From Azospirillum sp. TSH58 (lineage in GTDB: Bacteria > Pseudomonadota > Alphaproteobacteria > Azospirillales > Azospirillaceae): a stretch of DNA of 64,000 nt. The stretch spans positions 1,078,501-1,142,500 of the forward strand of contig NZ_CP022364.1 of the NCBI RefSeq assembly GCF_003119115.1. The letters are read 5' to 3'. Below, one piece after another: positions 56,961 through 64,000 of the stretch. The position numbers and the translations under genes were made by a program. Below the pieces are notes generated by a model. It was not told the origin of the DNA, made no database searches, and saw nothing but the letters and a program-made list of their open reading frames with translations. Numbering within the stretch: position 1 is the stretch's first letter; each line of letters starts with the position of its first letter.

Positions 56961-57010
56961 GAACGGCGGGCGGGCGGCGTGAACGGCGGGTGTCCTGCGC
57001 GAACGGTTCG
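56961..57010 (-). promoter_or_regulatory. Three 20-bp-phased direct repeats upstream of cowN
   Basis: On the plus strand GAACGG starts at exactly 56961, 56981 and 57001. On the minus strand the units read CCGTTCGTGC, CCGTTCACGC and CCGTTCGCGC (consensus CCGTTCRYGC). The 20-bp step places all three on one face of the helix. LytTR regulators such as RcoM bind direct repeats, so this is the likely CO-responsive site for cowN. The assignment is inferred. Confidence 0.65.
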
Positions 57011-57013
57011 CGC
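56997..57013. repeat. 17-bp palindrome overlapping the distal repeat
   Basis: GCGCGAAC-G-GTTCGCGC is perfect on both sides of the central base. It overlaps the third GAACGG unit and lies 9 nt past the stop of the 70-residue gene. It may be a terminator-like hairpin or a dimer site. Confidence 0.6.
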
Positions 57014-57022
57014 TCTCACCGC

Positions 57023-57235
57023 TCAGGCGGCGTGCGACAGCTCTTCCTCGCTGAATTCCAGCAGCGTGTTCAGCCGCTGCGGGGTCAGCGCCTCGATCCC
57101 CTCGTGCCACATCACCTCGCCGAACAGCGCGTGCAGGGCGGCAAGGCGCTCCGGCGCCAGCCCGGTCAGGCGGTCGCCGTAATACTCCACCACGAGCTGG
57201 TCCACATAGGCGCGGTCGTCGTCCAGGAAAGCCAT
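57023..57235 (-). CDS. Unknown 70-residue protein between rcoM and cowN
   Basis: This small protein (MAFLDDDRAYVDQLVVEYYG at the start) is acidic and helical, with LAPERLAALHALFGEVMWHE and LNTLLEFSEEELSHAA. It has two His, one Trp, no Cys and no membrane segment. A GAGGAGA site lies 8-14 nt before the ATG, so translation is credible. I do not recognise the family. It sits between the CO sensor gene and cowN on the same strand, so it may be a regulator, an accessory to CowN or unrelated. Confidence 0.75.
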   Translation of the reverse strand: MAFLDDDRAYVDQLVVEYYGDRLTGLAPERLAALHALFGEVMWHEGIEALTPQRLNTLLEFSEEELSHAA

Positions 57236-57391
57236 GGCCGTATCTCCTCGTCATCGTGGCGCCCACCCGATGCGGGCGCCGGCCATGGCTTTGTTCTACG
57301 CCTGCGGCGGGGCCGAACGATTGAGGCGGATCAACCGCCGCCGGAAGTCACAGCCCTGCGGGAACAACCCTGATGCGCGCAAGGGGAAGGG

Positions 57392-58105
57392 CTAGAGAGC
57401 CAGCAGCTTCTTCAGCTGCTCGATCCGGCCGCGGCTGACCGGCACGCGGGGGGAGCCGGGGGCGGCCATGACGAAGGCGGCCCGCCCGTCGCTGCGGTCG
57501 ATGGCCTGGGCGTGGCGCAGGTTCACCAGATAGCGGCGGTGCGCCCGCACGAACTGCCGCCCGTCGAGCCGCGCCTCCAGCTCCGAAAGCGAGAGCGAGC
57601 AGAAGAAGGCGCCGTCCGCCGTGTGGACCCGCGTGTAATGGCCGTCGGCCTGCACATAGACCGCGTCGGCAGGATCGATCAGAACCACGCCCTGGCGCGT
57701 CGTGATCGGCAGCTTCACCAGCGGCGTGACCGGTTCGGGCGCCGCGTCCGCGGGCGGCGGCAGTGCCGGCTCGGGAAGCGCCTTCCCGTTCACCTCGAAC
57801 AGCATCAGGGCCAGCGCGGCTCCGCCGCCCGGCGGCAGGGCGGTGGCCTTCACCACGATGGTCCGCCCCGGCAGGGCCACCATCATGGAACTGGCCGCCG
57901 CCGGGGACTCCGGGTCGTGCGCCGCGGCCAGCAGCAGTTCCACCTTGGCGCGGCTGCCCGGCGGGTGCAGGTCGTGCAGGCTGGCCCCCAGCAGCGGACG
58001 GTCGCGCCCCAGCATCCGCGCCACGGACGCGTTGACCGACACCACGCGCCGGTCGCCGTCGAGCAGGACGAGGCCAACGTCCATATGCTGCAAGGTGTAT
58101 TCCAT
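57392..58105 (-). CDS. rcoM: RcoM-like PAS-LytTR carbon monoxide sensor
   Basis: RcoM is a one-component regulator with a haem-binding PAS domain and a LytTR DNA-binding domain. PAS (residues 1-107) contains MDVGLVLLDGDRRVVSVNAS, then LHDLHPPGSRAKVELLL with His47 at the expected proximal haem ligand, and SSMMVALPGRTIVVK with Met74/75 at the CO-displaced ligand. LytTR (130-237) contains VYVQADGHYTRVHT, SLSELEARLDGRQFVRAHRRYLVNL and VPVSRGRIEQLKKLL. The Cys that ligates ferric haem in some RcoM proteins is not present. The ATG at 58105 is chosen; the longer frame is a shadow of trmJ. Confidence 0.85.
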   Translation of the reverse strand: MEYTLQHMDVGLVLLDGDRRVVSVNASVARMLGRDRPLLGASLHDLHPPGSRAKVELLLAAAHDPESPAAASSMMVALPGRTIVVKATALPPGGGAALALMLFEVNGKALPEPALPPPADAAPEPVTPLVKLPITTRQGVVLIDPADAVYVQADGHYTRVHTADGAFFCSLSLSELEARLDGRQFVRAHRRYLVNLRHAQAIDRSDGRAAFVMAAPGSPRVPVSRGRIEQLKKLLAL

Positions 58106-58158
58106 GGGGCAGTATAGGCAGCGATTGGCCCCGGAAGGGAAGAGGTTAGGAAAGAGGG

Positions 58159-58929
58159 TTACGGTTCGCCCTTGCGCCGTCCGGTCAGCGCCGCGACGAC
58201 GCCGTGGAAGGTGCGGACCTCCTGCTCGGTCATCTGCATCCGCTCCAGGGCGTTGCGCAGGGTGCGGACCATGGAGGGGCGCTTTTCCGGCGAGGTGAAG
58301 AAGCCGGTGCGGTCGAGATCGCCTTCCAGATGCTCGAAGAAGTTCACCAGCTCCGCCTTGGTCGCCGGGCGGGTCTGGCCAGTGTGCAGAACGCGGTCGG
58401 GCGGGATCTCGCCGGTCTGGAACCACTCGTAGCCGATCAGCAGGACCGCCTGCGCCAGATTGAGCGAGGAGAAGGCCGGGTTCAGCGGAACGGTGATCAG
58501 CGTTGAAGCCAGCGTCAGATCGTCGTTGACCAGCCCGGTGCGCTCCGGCCCGAACAGCACGCCGGTCTTGTGCCCGGCGTCCACATGAGCGCGCAGCTCC
58601 GTCGCGGCGACGCGCGGGGTGACGAACTCCTGGATCATCCCGCGGGTGCGGACGGTGGTCGCGAAGACCACGTTGAGGTCGGCCACGGCCTCCGCCGTCG
58701 TCTCATAGAGCTTCGCCCCGTCCAGCACCGGATCGGCGCCCGACGCCGCGGCCACCGCCTTCTCGTTCGGCCAGCCGTCGCGCGGCTTCACCAGACGCAG
58801 CTCGGTCAGGCCGCAGTTGAGCATGGCCCGCGCGCAGGCGCCGATGTTCTCGCCGAGCTGGGGCTGCACGAGGATGATGGTCGGGCCGCCCAGGACGGAG
58901 GGCCGGTTGGGGTCTTTGCCGGAGGTCAT
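58159..58929 (-). CDS. trmJ: tRNA/rRNA methyltransferase TrmJ
   Basis: This SPOUT methyltransferase 2'-O-methylates position 32 of tRNAs. IILVQPQLGENIGACARAMLNCG, then VLFGPERTGLVNDDL and LNPAFSSLNLAQAVLLIGYEW form the knotted SAM-binding site. At 256 residues it matches TrmJ. It is 16 nt downstream of cimA on the same strand and probably shares its transcript. Confidence 0.93.
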   Translation of the reverse strand: MTSGKDPNRPSVLGGPTIILVQPQLGENIGACARAMLNCGLTELRLVKPRDGWPNEKAVAAASGADPVLDGAKLYETTAEAVADLNVVFATTVRTRGMIQEFVTPRVAATELRAHVDAGHKTGVLFGPERTGLVNDDLTLASTLITVPLNPAFSSLNLAQAVLLIGYEWFQTGEIPPDRVLHTGQTRPATKAELVNFFEHLEGDLDRTGFFTSPEKRPSMVRTLRNALERMQMTEQEVRTFHGVVAALTGRRKGEP

Positions 58930-58945
58930 GATCTGAACTTTGGTC

Positions 58946-60550
58946 TCAGCTTCGCGGTGTTGCGCCGCCTTTAAACAGCTTGAATGTGTAACTGTCCACC
59001 AGCGCCTCCATCGACGCCTCGATGATGTTGGTGGAGACGCCCAGCGTCGACCATTCTTGCCCGTCGCCGTTGCGCGAGCGGATCAGCACGCGCGGCATGG
59101 CGCCGGTGCCGTCCTTGGCCGCCAGGATGCGCACGCGGTAGTCGGACAGCTTCACCCCGTCGAGCAGCGGGTACAGCGGCTCCAGCGCCTTGCGCATCGC
59201 GGTGTCCAGCGCGTTCACCGGGCCGTTGCCCGACGCCACCTCGTGATACTCCTTGCCGCCGATCTTCACGCGGACGACGGCCTCGGACTCGACCACCAGC
59301 TCGCCCTTGGCGTTGTAGCGGCGCTCGTCGGTGACGTGGAAGCGCTTCAGGGTGAAATAGTCGGGCACCTCGCCCAGCTCACGGCGGACCAGCAGCTCGA
59401 AGCTGGCCTCGGCGGTGTCGTAGGCGTAGCCCTCGGTGTCGCGCTGCTTCACGAGGTCGAGCAGGCGGTTCAGCCGCTCGTCCTTCGGGTCCACGGCCAT
59501 GCCCATCTCACGCAGCCGCGCGATGACGTTGGCGCGGCCCGCCTGGTCCGACATGACGATCTGGCGGCGGTTGCCGACCGCCTCCGGCTCGACATGCTCG
59601 TAGGAGGATGGGTCCTTCTCCACGGCGGAGACGTGCAGCCCGCCCTTGTGGGCGAAGGCGCTGGCGCCGACGTAGGGGGCGTGGCGGTTCGGCGCGCGGT
59701 TCAGCCGCTCGTCGAACTTGCGGCTGATCTCGGTCAGCAGCGGCAGGTCGGCGGGCCTGATGCCGACGTCGTAGCACATCTTCAGCATCAGCGACGGGAT
59801 CAGCGACACGAGGTTGGCGTTGCCGCAGCGCTCGCCCAGCCCGTTGATCGTCCCCTGCACCATCCGCACCCCGGCGCGCACCGCGGCCAGCGAGTTGGCG
59901 ACGGCGTTCTCGGTGTCGTTGTGGCAGTGGATGCCCAGACGGTCGCCGGGGATGCCGTGCTCCTCGATCACCTGCCGGACGATTTCGTCGATCTCGTGGG
60001 GCAGCGTGCCGCCGTTAGTGTCGCACAGCACGACCCAGCGCGCCCCCGCCCCGTAGGCGGCCTTGATGCAGGAGGCGGTGTAGGCCGGGTTGCGCTTGTA
60101 GCCGTCGAAGAAATGCTCGGCGTCGAACAGCGCCTCGCCCTTGGCGGCCTTCAGCGCGGCGATGCTGTCGGCGATCAGCTCGATGTTTTCCTCGCGCGGG
60201 ATGGCCAGCGCCACGTCGACATGGAAGTCCCAGGTCTTGCCGACGATGCAGACGGCGCGCGCCTTGGACTGGATCAGGGCGGCGAGCTGCGGGTCGTTCG
60301 CGGTGCTGCGGCCGGGACGGCGGGTCATGCCGAAGGCGGTGAAGGTCGAGCGGGCGAGATCCGGCGCCTCCGCGAAGAACTGGTCGTCGGTCGGGTTGGC
60401 GCCGGGCCAGCCGCCTTCCACATAGTCGATTCCCAGCCGGTCGAGGTCGCGGGCGATGGCGATCTTGTCGGCGACGGAGAAATCCACGTCCTGGGTCTGC
60501 GCCCCGTCGCGCAGCGTGGTGTCGTACAGATAGATGCGTTCGCCCGTCAT
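58946..60550 (-). CDS. cimA: (R)-citramalate synthase (CimA-type)
   Basis: CimA condenses pyruvate and acetyl-CoA toward isoleucine. The opening YLYDTTLRDGAQTQDVDFSV holds the metal and substrate residues of the DRE-TIM family. GIHCHNDTENAVANSLAAVR, then VQGTINGLGERCGNANL are conserved, and the C-terminal LeuA dimer domain is present. The length of 534 residues and the pattern of DxDFS and HxHND point to CimA rather than LeuA or NifV. A homocitrate synthase role cannot be excluded from sequence alone. Confidence 0.87.
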   Translation of the reverse strand: MTGERIYLYDTTLRDGAQTQDVDFSVADKIAIARDLDRLGIDYVEGGWPGANPTDDQFFAEAPDLARSTFTAFGMTRRPGRSTANDPQLAALIQSKARAVCIVGKTWDFHVDVALAIPREENIELIADSIAALKAAKGEALFDAEHFFDGYKRNPAYTASCIKAAYGAGARWVVLCDTNGGTLPHEIDEIVRQVIEEHGIPGDRLGIHCHNDTENAVANSLAAVRAGVRMVQGTINGLGERCGNANLVSLIPSLMLKMCYDVGIRPADLPLLTEISRKFDERLNRAPNRHAPYVGASAFAHKGGLHVSAVEKDPSSYEHVEPEAVGNRRQIVMSDQAGRANVIARLREMGMAVDPKDERLNRLLDLVKQRDTEGYAYDTAEASFELLVRRELGEVPDYFTLKRFHVTDERRYNAKGELVVESEAVVRVKIGGKEYHEVASGNGPVNALDTAMRKALEPLYPLLDGVKLSDYRVRILAAKDGTGAMPRVLIRSRNGDGQEWSTLGVSTNIIEASMEALVDSYTFKLFKGGATPRS

Positions 60551-60854
60551 TGCCGCCGCCCGAAGATATTGGTCGCCCGAAGGAAGGTCATAGGACTCTC
60601 CGGGGGGCCGGAAGAATGGACGATGCGCTTCGCCAGCTCAATGCTTTTGATCGAACCCACCAGGAATGCGGGGCTTTGCCGCGCCGGCCATAGGCACGCA
60701 ATGGAGGTAATAGGACAAATGTACTGACCGAATAAACCATCGTCTGTGCTACACAGCCGCCCCTCTGCATGGCGCCCATCTCACGGGTGCGGTAATCTTT
60801 TCTGGCCGGACGCCTGTTGGTCTGTATGATCACCGGCCCTTGTGAACGGATGGA
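60551..60854. promoter_or_regulatory. Divergent promoter region of cimA and response regulator
   Basis: No gene is seen in these 304 bp. The stretch 60700-60760 is AT-richer (GGTAATAGGACAAATGTACTG) and probably holds the cimA promoter. TATGAT at 60826-60831 may be a -10 box for the response regulator, though no good -35 was found. No riboswitch or attenuator leader peptide was recognised. Confidence 0.35.
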
Positions 60855-61277
60855 TTGGACACAGTGACTCCCGCGGGTGACGACGACCAGGACAAGCTCG
60901 TCATGGTGATCGACGACGAGCGGACGGTTCTGCAGGCCCTCAACCTCCTCCTGGAGATGTGGGGGTACCGGGTCGTCACCGCCGAAAGCGAGGGCGAGGC
61001 CGTCGACCGCCTGTCCATCGCCGGGGAAACGCCGCACGCCATCCTGGCCGACTACCGCCTGCGCGAAGGGCGCACCGGCGTCCAGGCCATCGACCGCATC
61101 CGGGCGGAGGCCGGGGCCGAGGTGCCGGGCGTCATCATCACCGGCGACACCTCCACCGAAGGGCTGCGCGACGCCCGCGCCCGTGGGCTGACCGTTCTGC
61201 AGAAGCCGGTGCTGCCGCCCCATCTCCAGGCGGTGCTGACCAAGGTGCTGCGGGAGCAGCCCGCCGGCACGGCGTGA
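60855..61277 (+). CDS. Single-domain response regulator
   Basis: This 140-residue protein is a receiver domain without an output domain. KLVMVIDDERTVLQALNLLLEMWGY has the acidic pair, LADYRLREG the phosphorylated Asp, and LTVLQKPV the conserved Lys. The start is a TTG at 60855 or a GTG at 60864; neither has a strong ribosome site. Its stop overlaps the histidine kinase start as GTGA. It probably relays or buffers phosphate for that kinase. Confidence 0.87.
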   Translation: MDTVTPAGDDDQDKLVMVIDDERTVLQALNLLLEMWGYRVVTAESEGEAVDRLSIAGETPHAILADYRLREGRTGVQAIDRIRAEAGAEVPGVIITGDTSTEGLRDARARGLTVLQKPVLPPHLQAVLTKVLREQPAGTA

Positions 61278-63148
61278 CGGGCCGGACCGGCATGGACGTT
61301 CCCTTACCACCGGCGCCCGCCGCGCCACCCACGCCGACGCACAACGGGCCGAAGCGCAGGCGCGCCGCCGTTCCCGACGGGCGGCTGTTCCGTTCCTGGG
61401 AAAGCTGGGTGGTCTTCGGGCTGGGGCTGCTGCTGACCGGCCTCGCCTGGTGGCTGCTGACCGAGCAGAATCACCGGCTGGCCGAGACGCGCTTCCGTGC
61501 GCTGGCCCGCGATCTGGCGGGCGACGTCACCGAGCGGCTCGACACCTACGAGCAGATGCTCCAGGGCGCCGTGGCGATGGTGGACGCCGGCGGCGGGCAG
61601 GTCAGCCGGACGGAATGGCGGGCCTACGTCACCGGCCTGCATGTGGAGGACCGCTATCCCGGCATCCAGGGCATCGGCTACGCCAAGCGCGTGAAGGCGC
61701 CCGACCGGGAGCAGCACGAGGCGGCGCTGCACGCCGCCGGCTTCTACAGCTACCGCGTGACGCCGGAGGGGGAGCGGCCCGAATATTTCCCCATCGTCTA
61801 CATCGAGCCTTTCGCCAGCCGCAACCTGCGGGCCTTCGGCTTCGACATGCACGCCGAGCCGACCCGCCAAGCCGCCATGGAGCGCGCCCGCGGCACCGGC
61901 ACCGCCGCGGCGACCGCCCGGTTGCGGCTGGTCCAGGAAACCGAGGAGGACGTGCAGCCCGGCTTCCTCATCTATGTGCCCGTCTACGACCAGACCCTGC
62001 CCCTGACCACCGCCGCCGACCGGCGGGAGGCGCTGCTGGGCTTCGTCTACAGCCCCTTCCGCGCACACGACCTGATGCGCAGCATCATGAGCCAGGGCGC
62101 GTCCCAACTGCTGGACATCCGCGTCCATGACGGGACGGAGGCCACGCCGGACTCGCTGATGTTCGACTCCGCGGTCGCCCGGGACGCCGCTTTTCAGGAG
62201 GTTCTCCACGTCGAGGTGTTCGGGCGCCCCTGGACGCTGGTCCTGTCCGGCACCCACGCCTTCGAGGAGAGCGTGGCCAGCGCCACGCCGCGGGCGGTGC
62301 TGTTCGCCGGTCTGATCATCACCCTGCTTCTGGTCGCCACCGTCAATTCCGTGCTGCAGGACCGCGACCGCATGGAGGAACTGCGCCGCAGCTACGACGC
62401 GCTGGCGCGGGCGCGCGCGGAGGCGGAGCAGGCCAACGCCGCCAAGTCGCGCTTCCTCGCCGCCGCCAGTCACGACCTGCGCCAGCCGCTCCAGACGCTG
62501 GGCATCTATCTGCACATGATCGGCGAACAGGCGGACAGCCCCCGGCTGCGCAAGCTGGTGGATGCTGCCCGCGACGGCTTCGAGGCGACCCAGCGCCTGC
62601 TGAACTCGCTGATGGACATCGCCACGCTGGAAACCGGCGTGATCAGCCCGCAGCTGTCCGAACTGGACCTGCCCGTCTTTCTGGAGCGCATCTGCGAGGA
62701 AGGCCGGCTGGAGGCCGCCGGCAAGGGTTTGGGCTTCCGCGTCACCTGCGGCGGCGCCCGGGTGACGACCGACCCGGCGATGCTGGAGCGGATCGTCCGC
62801 AACCTGCTGAGCAACGCGCTGAAATACACCCACAGCGGCACCATCCGGGTGACCTGCCGGCAGGCGCGCGGCTTCACCGCCATCAAGGTGCAGGACACCG
62901 GCCCCGGCATCCCGCAGGATCGGCTGCATCTGATCTTCGAGGACTTCTATCAGATCGGCAATCCCGAGCGCGACCGGCGCAAGGGCCTCGGCCTCGGCCT
63001 CGCCACCGTGGCACGGCTCAGCCGGCTGCTCGGCTACCGGGTGCGGGTGCTGTCGCGCCCGGGACGCGGCGCCATCTTCCTGGTCGAGATCCCCGACGAG
63101 ACGACCAGCCCCCGTCAGGCCACCGAGACGGCGACCTCGGAGGCGTGA
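61274..63148 (+). CDS. CHASE-domain sensor histidine kinase
   Basis: This 624-residue membrane kinase has an N-terminal helix (WVVFGLGLLLTGLAWWLLTE), a periplasmic CHASE domain (about residues 70-320, with IQGIGYAKRVKAPDR and FPIVYIEPFASRN), and a second helix (AVLFAGLIITLLLVATVNSV). The kinase part has the H box AASHDLRQPLQTL, the N box NLLSNALKYTHSG and G boxes DTGPGIP and GLGLGLATV. GTG at 61274 couples it to the response regulator; the ATG at 61292 is an alternative. CHASE domains sense small ligands, which are unknown here. Confidence 0.9.
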   Translation: MTGRTGMDVPLPPAPAAPPTPTHNGPKRRRAAVPDGRLFRSWESWVVFGLGLLLTGLAWWLLTEQNHRLAETRFRALARDLAGDVTERLDTYEQMLQGAVAMVDAGGGQVSRTEWRAYVTGLHVEDRYPGIQGIGYAKRVKAPDREQHEAALHAAGFYSYRVTPEGERPEYFPIVYIEPFASRNLRAFGFDMHAEPTRQAAMERARGTGTAAATARLRLVQETEEDVQPGFLIYVPVYDQTLPLTTAADRREALLGFVYSPFRAHDLMRSIMSQGASQLLDIRVHDGTEATPDSLMFDSAVARDAAFQEVLHVEVFGRPWTLVLSGTHAFEESVASATPRAVLFAGLIITLLLVATVNSVLQDRDRMEELRRSYDALARARAEAEQANAAKSRFLAAASHDLRQPLQTLGIYLHMIGEQADSPRLRKLVDAARDGFEATQRLLNSLMDIATLETGVISPQLSELDLPVFLERICEEGRLEAAGKGLGFRVTCGGARVTTDPAMLERIVRNLLSNALKYTHSGTIRVTCRQARGFTAIKVQDTGPGIPQDRLHLIFEDFYQIGNPERDRRKGLGLGLATVARLSRLLGYRVRVLSRPGRGAIFLVEIPDETTSPRQATETATSEA

Positions 63149-63163
63149 CGCCCTCCGGCCCTT

Positions 63164-63251
63164 TTTGGCAATCGCCGACGCCGCGGACCTCCGGCTCCGC
63201 CGGGATGGCCCGCGGCGGAACCGGCGCCTCGCCGAGTCGGCGATTGCCAAA
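63164..63251. repeat. 16-bp perfect inverted repeat between convergent genes
   Basis: TTTGGCAATCGCCGAC (63164-63179) and GTCGGCGATTGCCAAA (63236-63251) are exact reverse complements with 56 bp between. The middle can also fold (CCGCGG and CCCGCGG). It sits between the histidine kinase and the convergent transporter. There is no T-run beyond either arm, so it is not a standard terminator. Confidence 0.9.
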
Positions 63252-63261
63252 TCCGTATGGA

Positions 63262-63726
63262 TCACGCCGTCGCCGGCCGGGTCGCCCGCGCGCGCATCAG
63301 CATCCACACCGCCGACACGCCGACCAGCTTCGACGCGAGGCTGGCCGCCCAGACGGCCGGGTCCCAGATGCCGAGCATGCCGAAGAACAGCGCCGTGTCC
63401 ACCGGCACCGACAGGGCGGCGCTGATCCACAGCCGGTCGCGCAGCGGGCGGCGGGTGACGGTGAAGACGCCCCAGTCGATCAGCTCCGACACCGCGAAGG
63501 CGGTGACGCTGGCCGTCGCGACGAAGGGGTCGGCCAGCAGGAAGGACAGCACCGTGGCGGCCAGCATGGCGGCGAGCGACCAGTGGCCGTAGCGGACCTG
63601 GACCATGTCGCGCAGGATGAAGATCAACCCGGCCCAGCAGGACCACACGAGGTCCAGATGCGGCGCGAGGCTGAAGGCGTAGTTGATGGCGAGTACGCTG
63701 CCAATGTAGGCGGCGAGCCAGAGCAT
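63262..63726 (-). CDS. VUT-family (YhhQ-like) transporter
   Basis: This 154-residue membrane protein has about five hydrophobic segments and the family text LAINYAFSLAPHLDLVWSCW, then FILRDMVQVRYG and VTAFAVSELIDWGVF. VUT proteins such as YhhQ import queuosine precursors; others take vitamins. The ATG at 63726 begins MLWLAAYIGSVLA; the frame extends upstream to 63897 through Arg-rich sequence. It is shorter than E. coli YhhQ (about 220 residues), so the substrate is uncertain. Confidence 0.82.
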   Translation of the reverse strand: MLWLAAYIGSVLAINYAFSLAPHLDLVWSCWAGLIFILRDMVQVRYGHWSLAAMLAATVLSFLLADPFVATASVTAFAVSELIDWGVFTVTRRPLRDRLWISAALSVPVDTALFFGMLGIWDPAVWAASLASKLVGVSAVWMLMRARATRPATA

Positions 63727-64000
63727 GACGGAATCCTCCAAAGGCCACCCGCGGAAATACGGGCGCGAACGACGGCGCCACCCGCGTGAATGCGAGCGCT
63801 CCGCAGCGGTCTTGTAGCAGGTTCGGCCCATCGGCGTGAACCCTCGGCGCACGCCGCTCCAGAGGGAGCGCAACGGGCGGGAACGGCTTACCCCCACCTC
63901 GGTTCCCCGAATGCGCCGCCGCCTCTAGCGCATCCGGACGATGCCCTGGCGCGTTCGTTCGGGGAGGCGAAACGAAAGAGACCCCGAAAGGCGTGGGCGA
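63727..64000. other. Gap to window end, upstream of VUT gene
   Basis: No gene is supported in these 274 bp. The VUT promoter is probably here. I looked for a preQ1 riboswitch because of the queuosine link and did not recognise one. Several GC-rich inverted repeats are possible but none is convincing. Confidence 0.3.

Noticed and set aside
56961..57010. Reading the 20-bp repeats as a CRISPR array
   Set aside because: The conserved core is only 6-10 bp, there are three units and no cas genes; a regulator array fits better.
57236..57391. Second RcoM site upstream of the 70-residue gene
   Set aside because: GGTTGT, GGCTGT and GGTTGA occur there but at uneven 14- and 19-bp spacing and do not match CCGTTCRYGC.
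58946..60550. NifV homocitrate synthase instead of CimA
   Set aside because: A nitrogen-fixing host makes this tempting, but the length with a C-terminal LeuA dimer domain and the overall pattern fit CimA better.
63727..64000. preQ1 riboswitch before the VUT transporter
   Set aside because: No preQ1-I, II or III core was recognisable on the minus strand.

Overview
The window is high-GC, densely coded chromosomal DNA from an alphaproteobacterium, most likely Azospirillum or a close Rhodospirillales relative. The evidence is indirect: very GC-rich codon use, alphaproteobacterial families (a DUF1476/ATPase zeta-like protein, separate PurS/PurQ/PurL, the purL-bolA-glutaredoxin order), flagellar genes, c-di-GMP signalling, and CowN, a protein known only from nitrogen fixers. 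No rRNA, CRISPR array, intact prophage or intact insertion sequence was seen.

Layout. 1-5 kb: 3' end of fliD, a fliS-like chaperone, an ECF sigma factor with a small possible partner, a TPR/glycosyltransferase-like protein and a PPC-like protein. 5-11 kb: serine hydrolase with divergent TetR regulator, a periplasmic binding protein, ribB behind an FMN riboswitch, and trehalose synthase. 11-14.9 kb: an RTX metalloprotease-like protein, rsmD, an RluB-type pseudouridine synthase, dodecin and tadA. 14.85-15.7 kb: a low-GC patch with a membrane protein and a truncated hepT behind an intact mntA. 16-27 kb: purD, xseA, pyrC, hisS, a second TPR/glycosyltransferase protein and an unusual bifunctional PBP. 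27-42 kb: bacterioferritin, a MocR-type regulator with a BenE transporter, tRNA-Leu(UAA), a CinA-domain protein, sfsA, map, radC, a TerB-like protein, a large Cache-PAS-GGDEF-EAL protein and purB. 42-51 kb: purC, purS, a 3.6-kb interruption (glycosylase, MOSC, MFS, LysR), then purQ, purL, bolA and a CGFS glutaredoxin. 51-56.4 kb: a secreted protein, rarD, a TetR/ene-reductase pair with palindromic operators, a ParDE pair whose toxin carries a nonsense codon, and rpsD. 56.5-58.1 kb: the CO-response locus. 58.1-64 kb: trmJ, cimA, a response regulator with a CHASE histidine kinase, and a VUT-family transporter.

The most interesting region is 56.5-58.1 kb. It encodes a PAS-LytTR protein that closely matches the CO sensor RcoM, an unrecognised 70-residue protein, and CowN, which sustains nitrogenase in the presence of CO. 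All three lie on one strand. Upstream of cowN are three direct repeats spaced exactly 20 bp apart, the arrangement expected for a LytTR-type regulator. I infer a self-contained module that senses CO and protects nitrogenase, with the 70-residue protein as a candidate new component.

Other threads: six purine genes (purB, C, D, L, Q, S) are spread over 34 kb; two TetR genes have operators fitted exactly into a -35/-10 spacer; a family of intergenic palindromes has 13-bp inverted ends; and short 14-15 bp tandem duplications sit at or just past the 3' ends of four genes.
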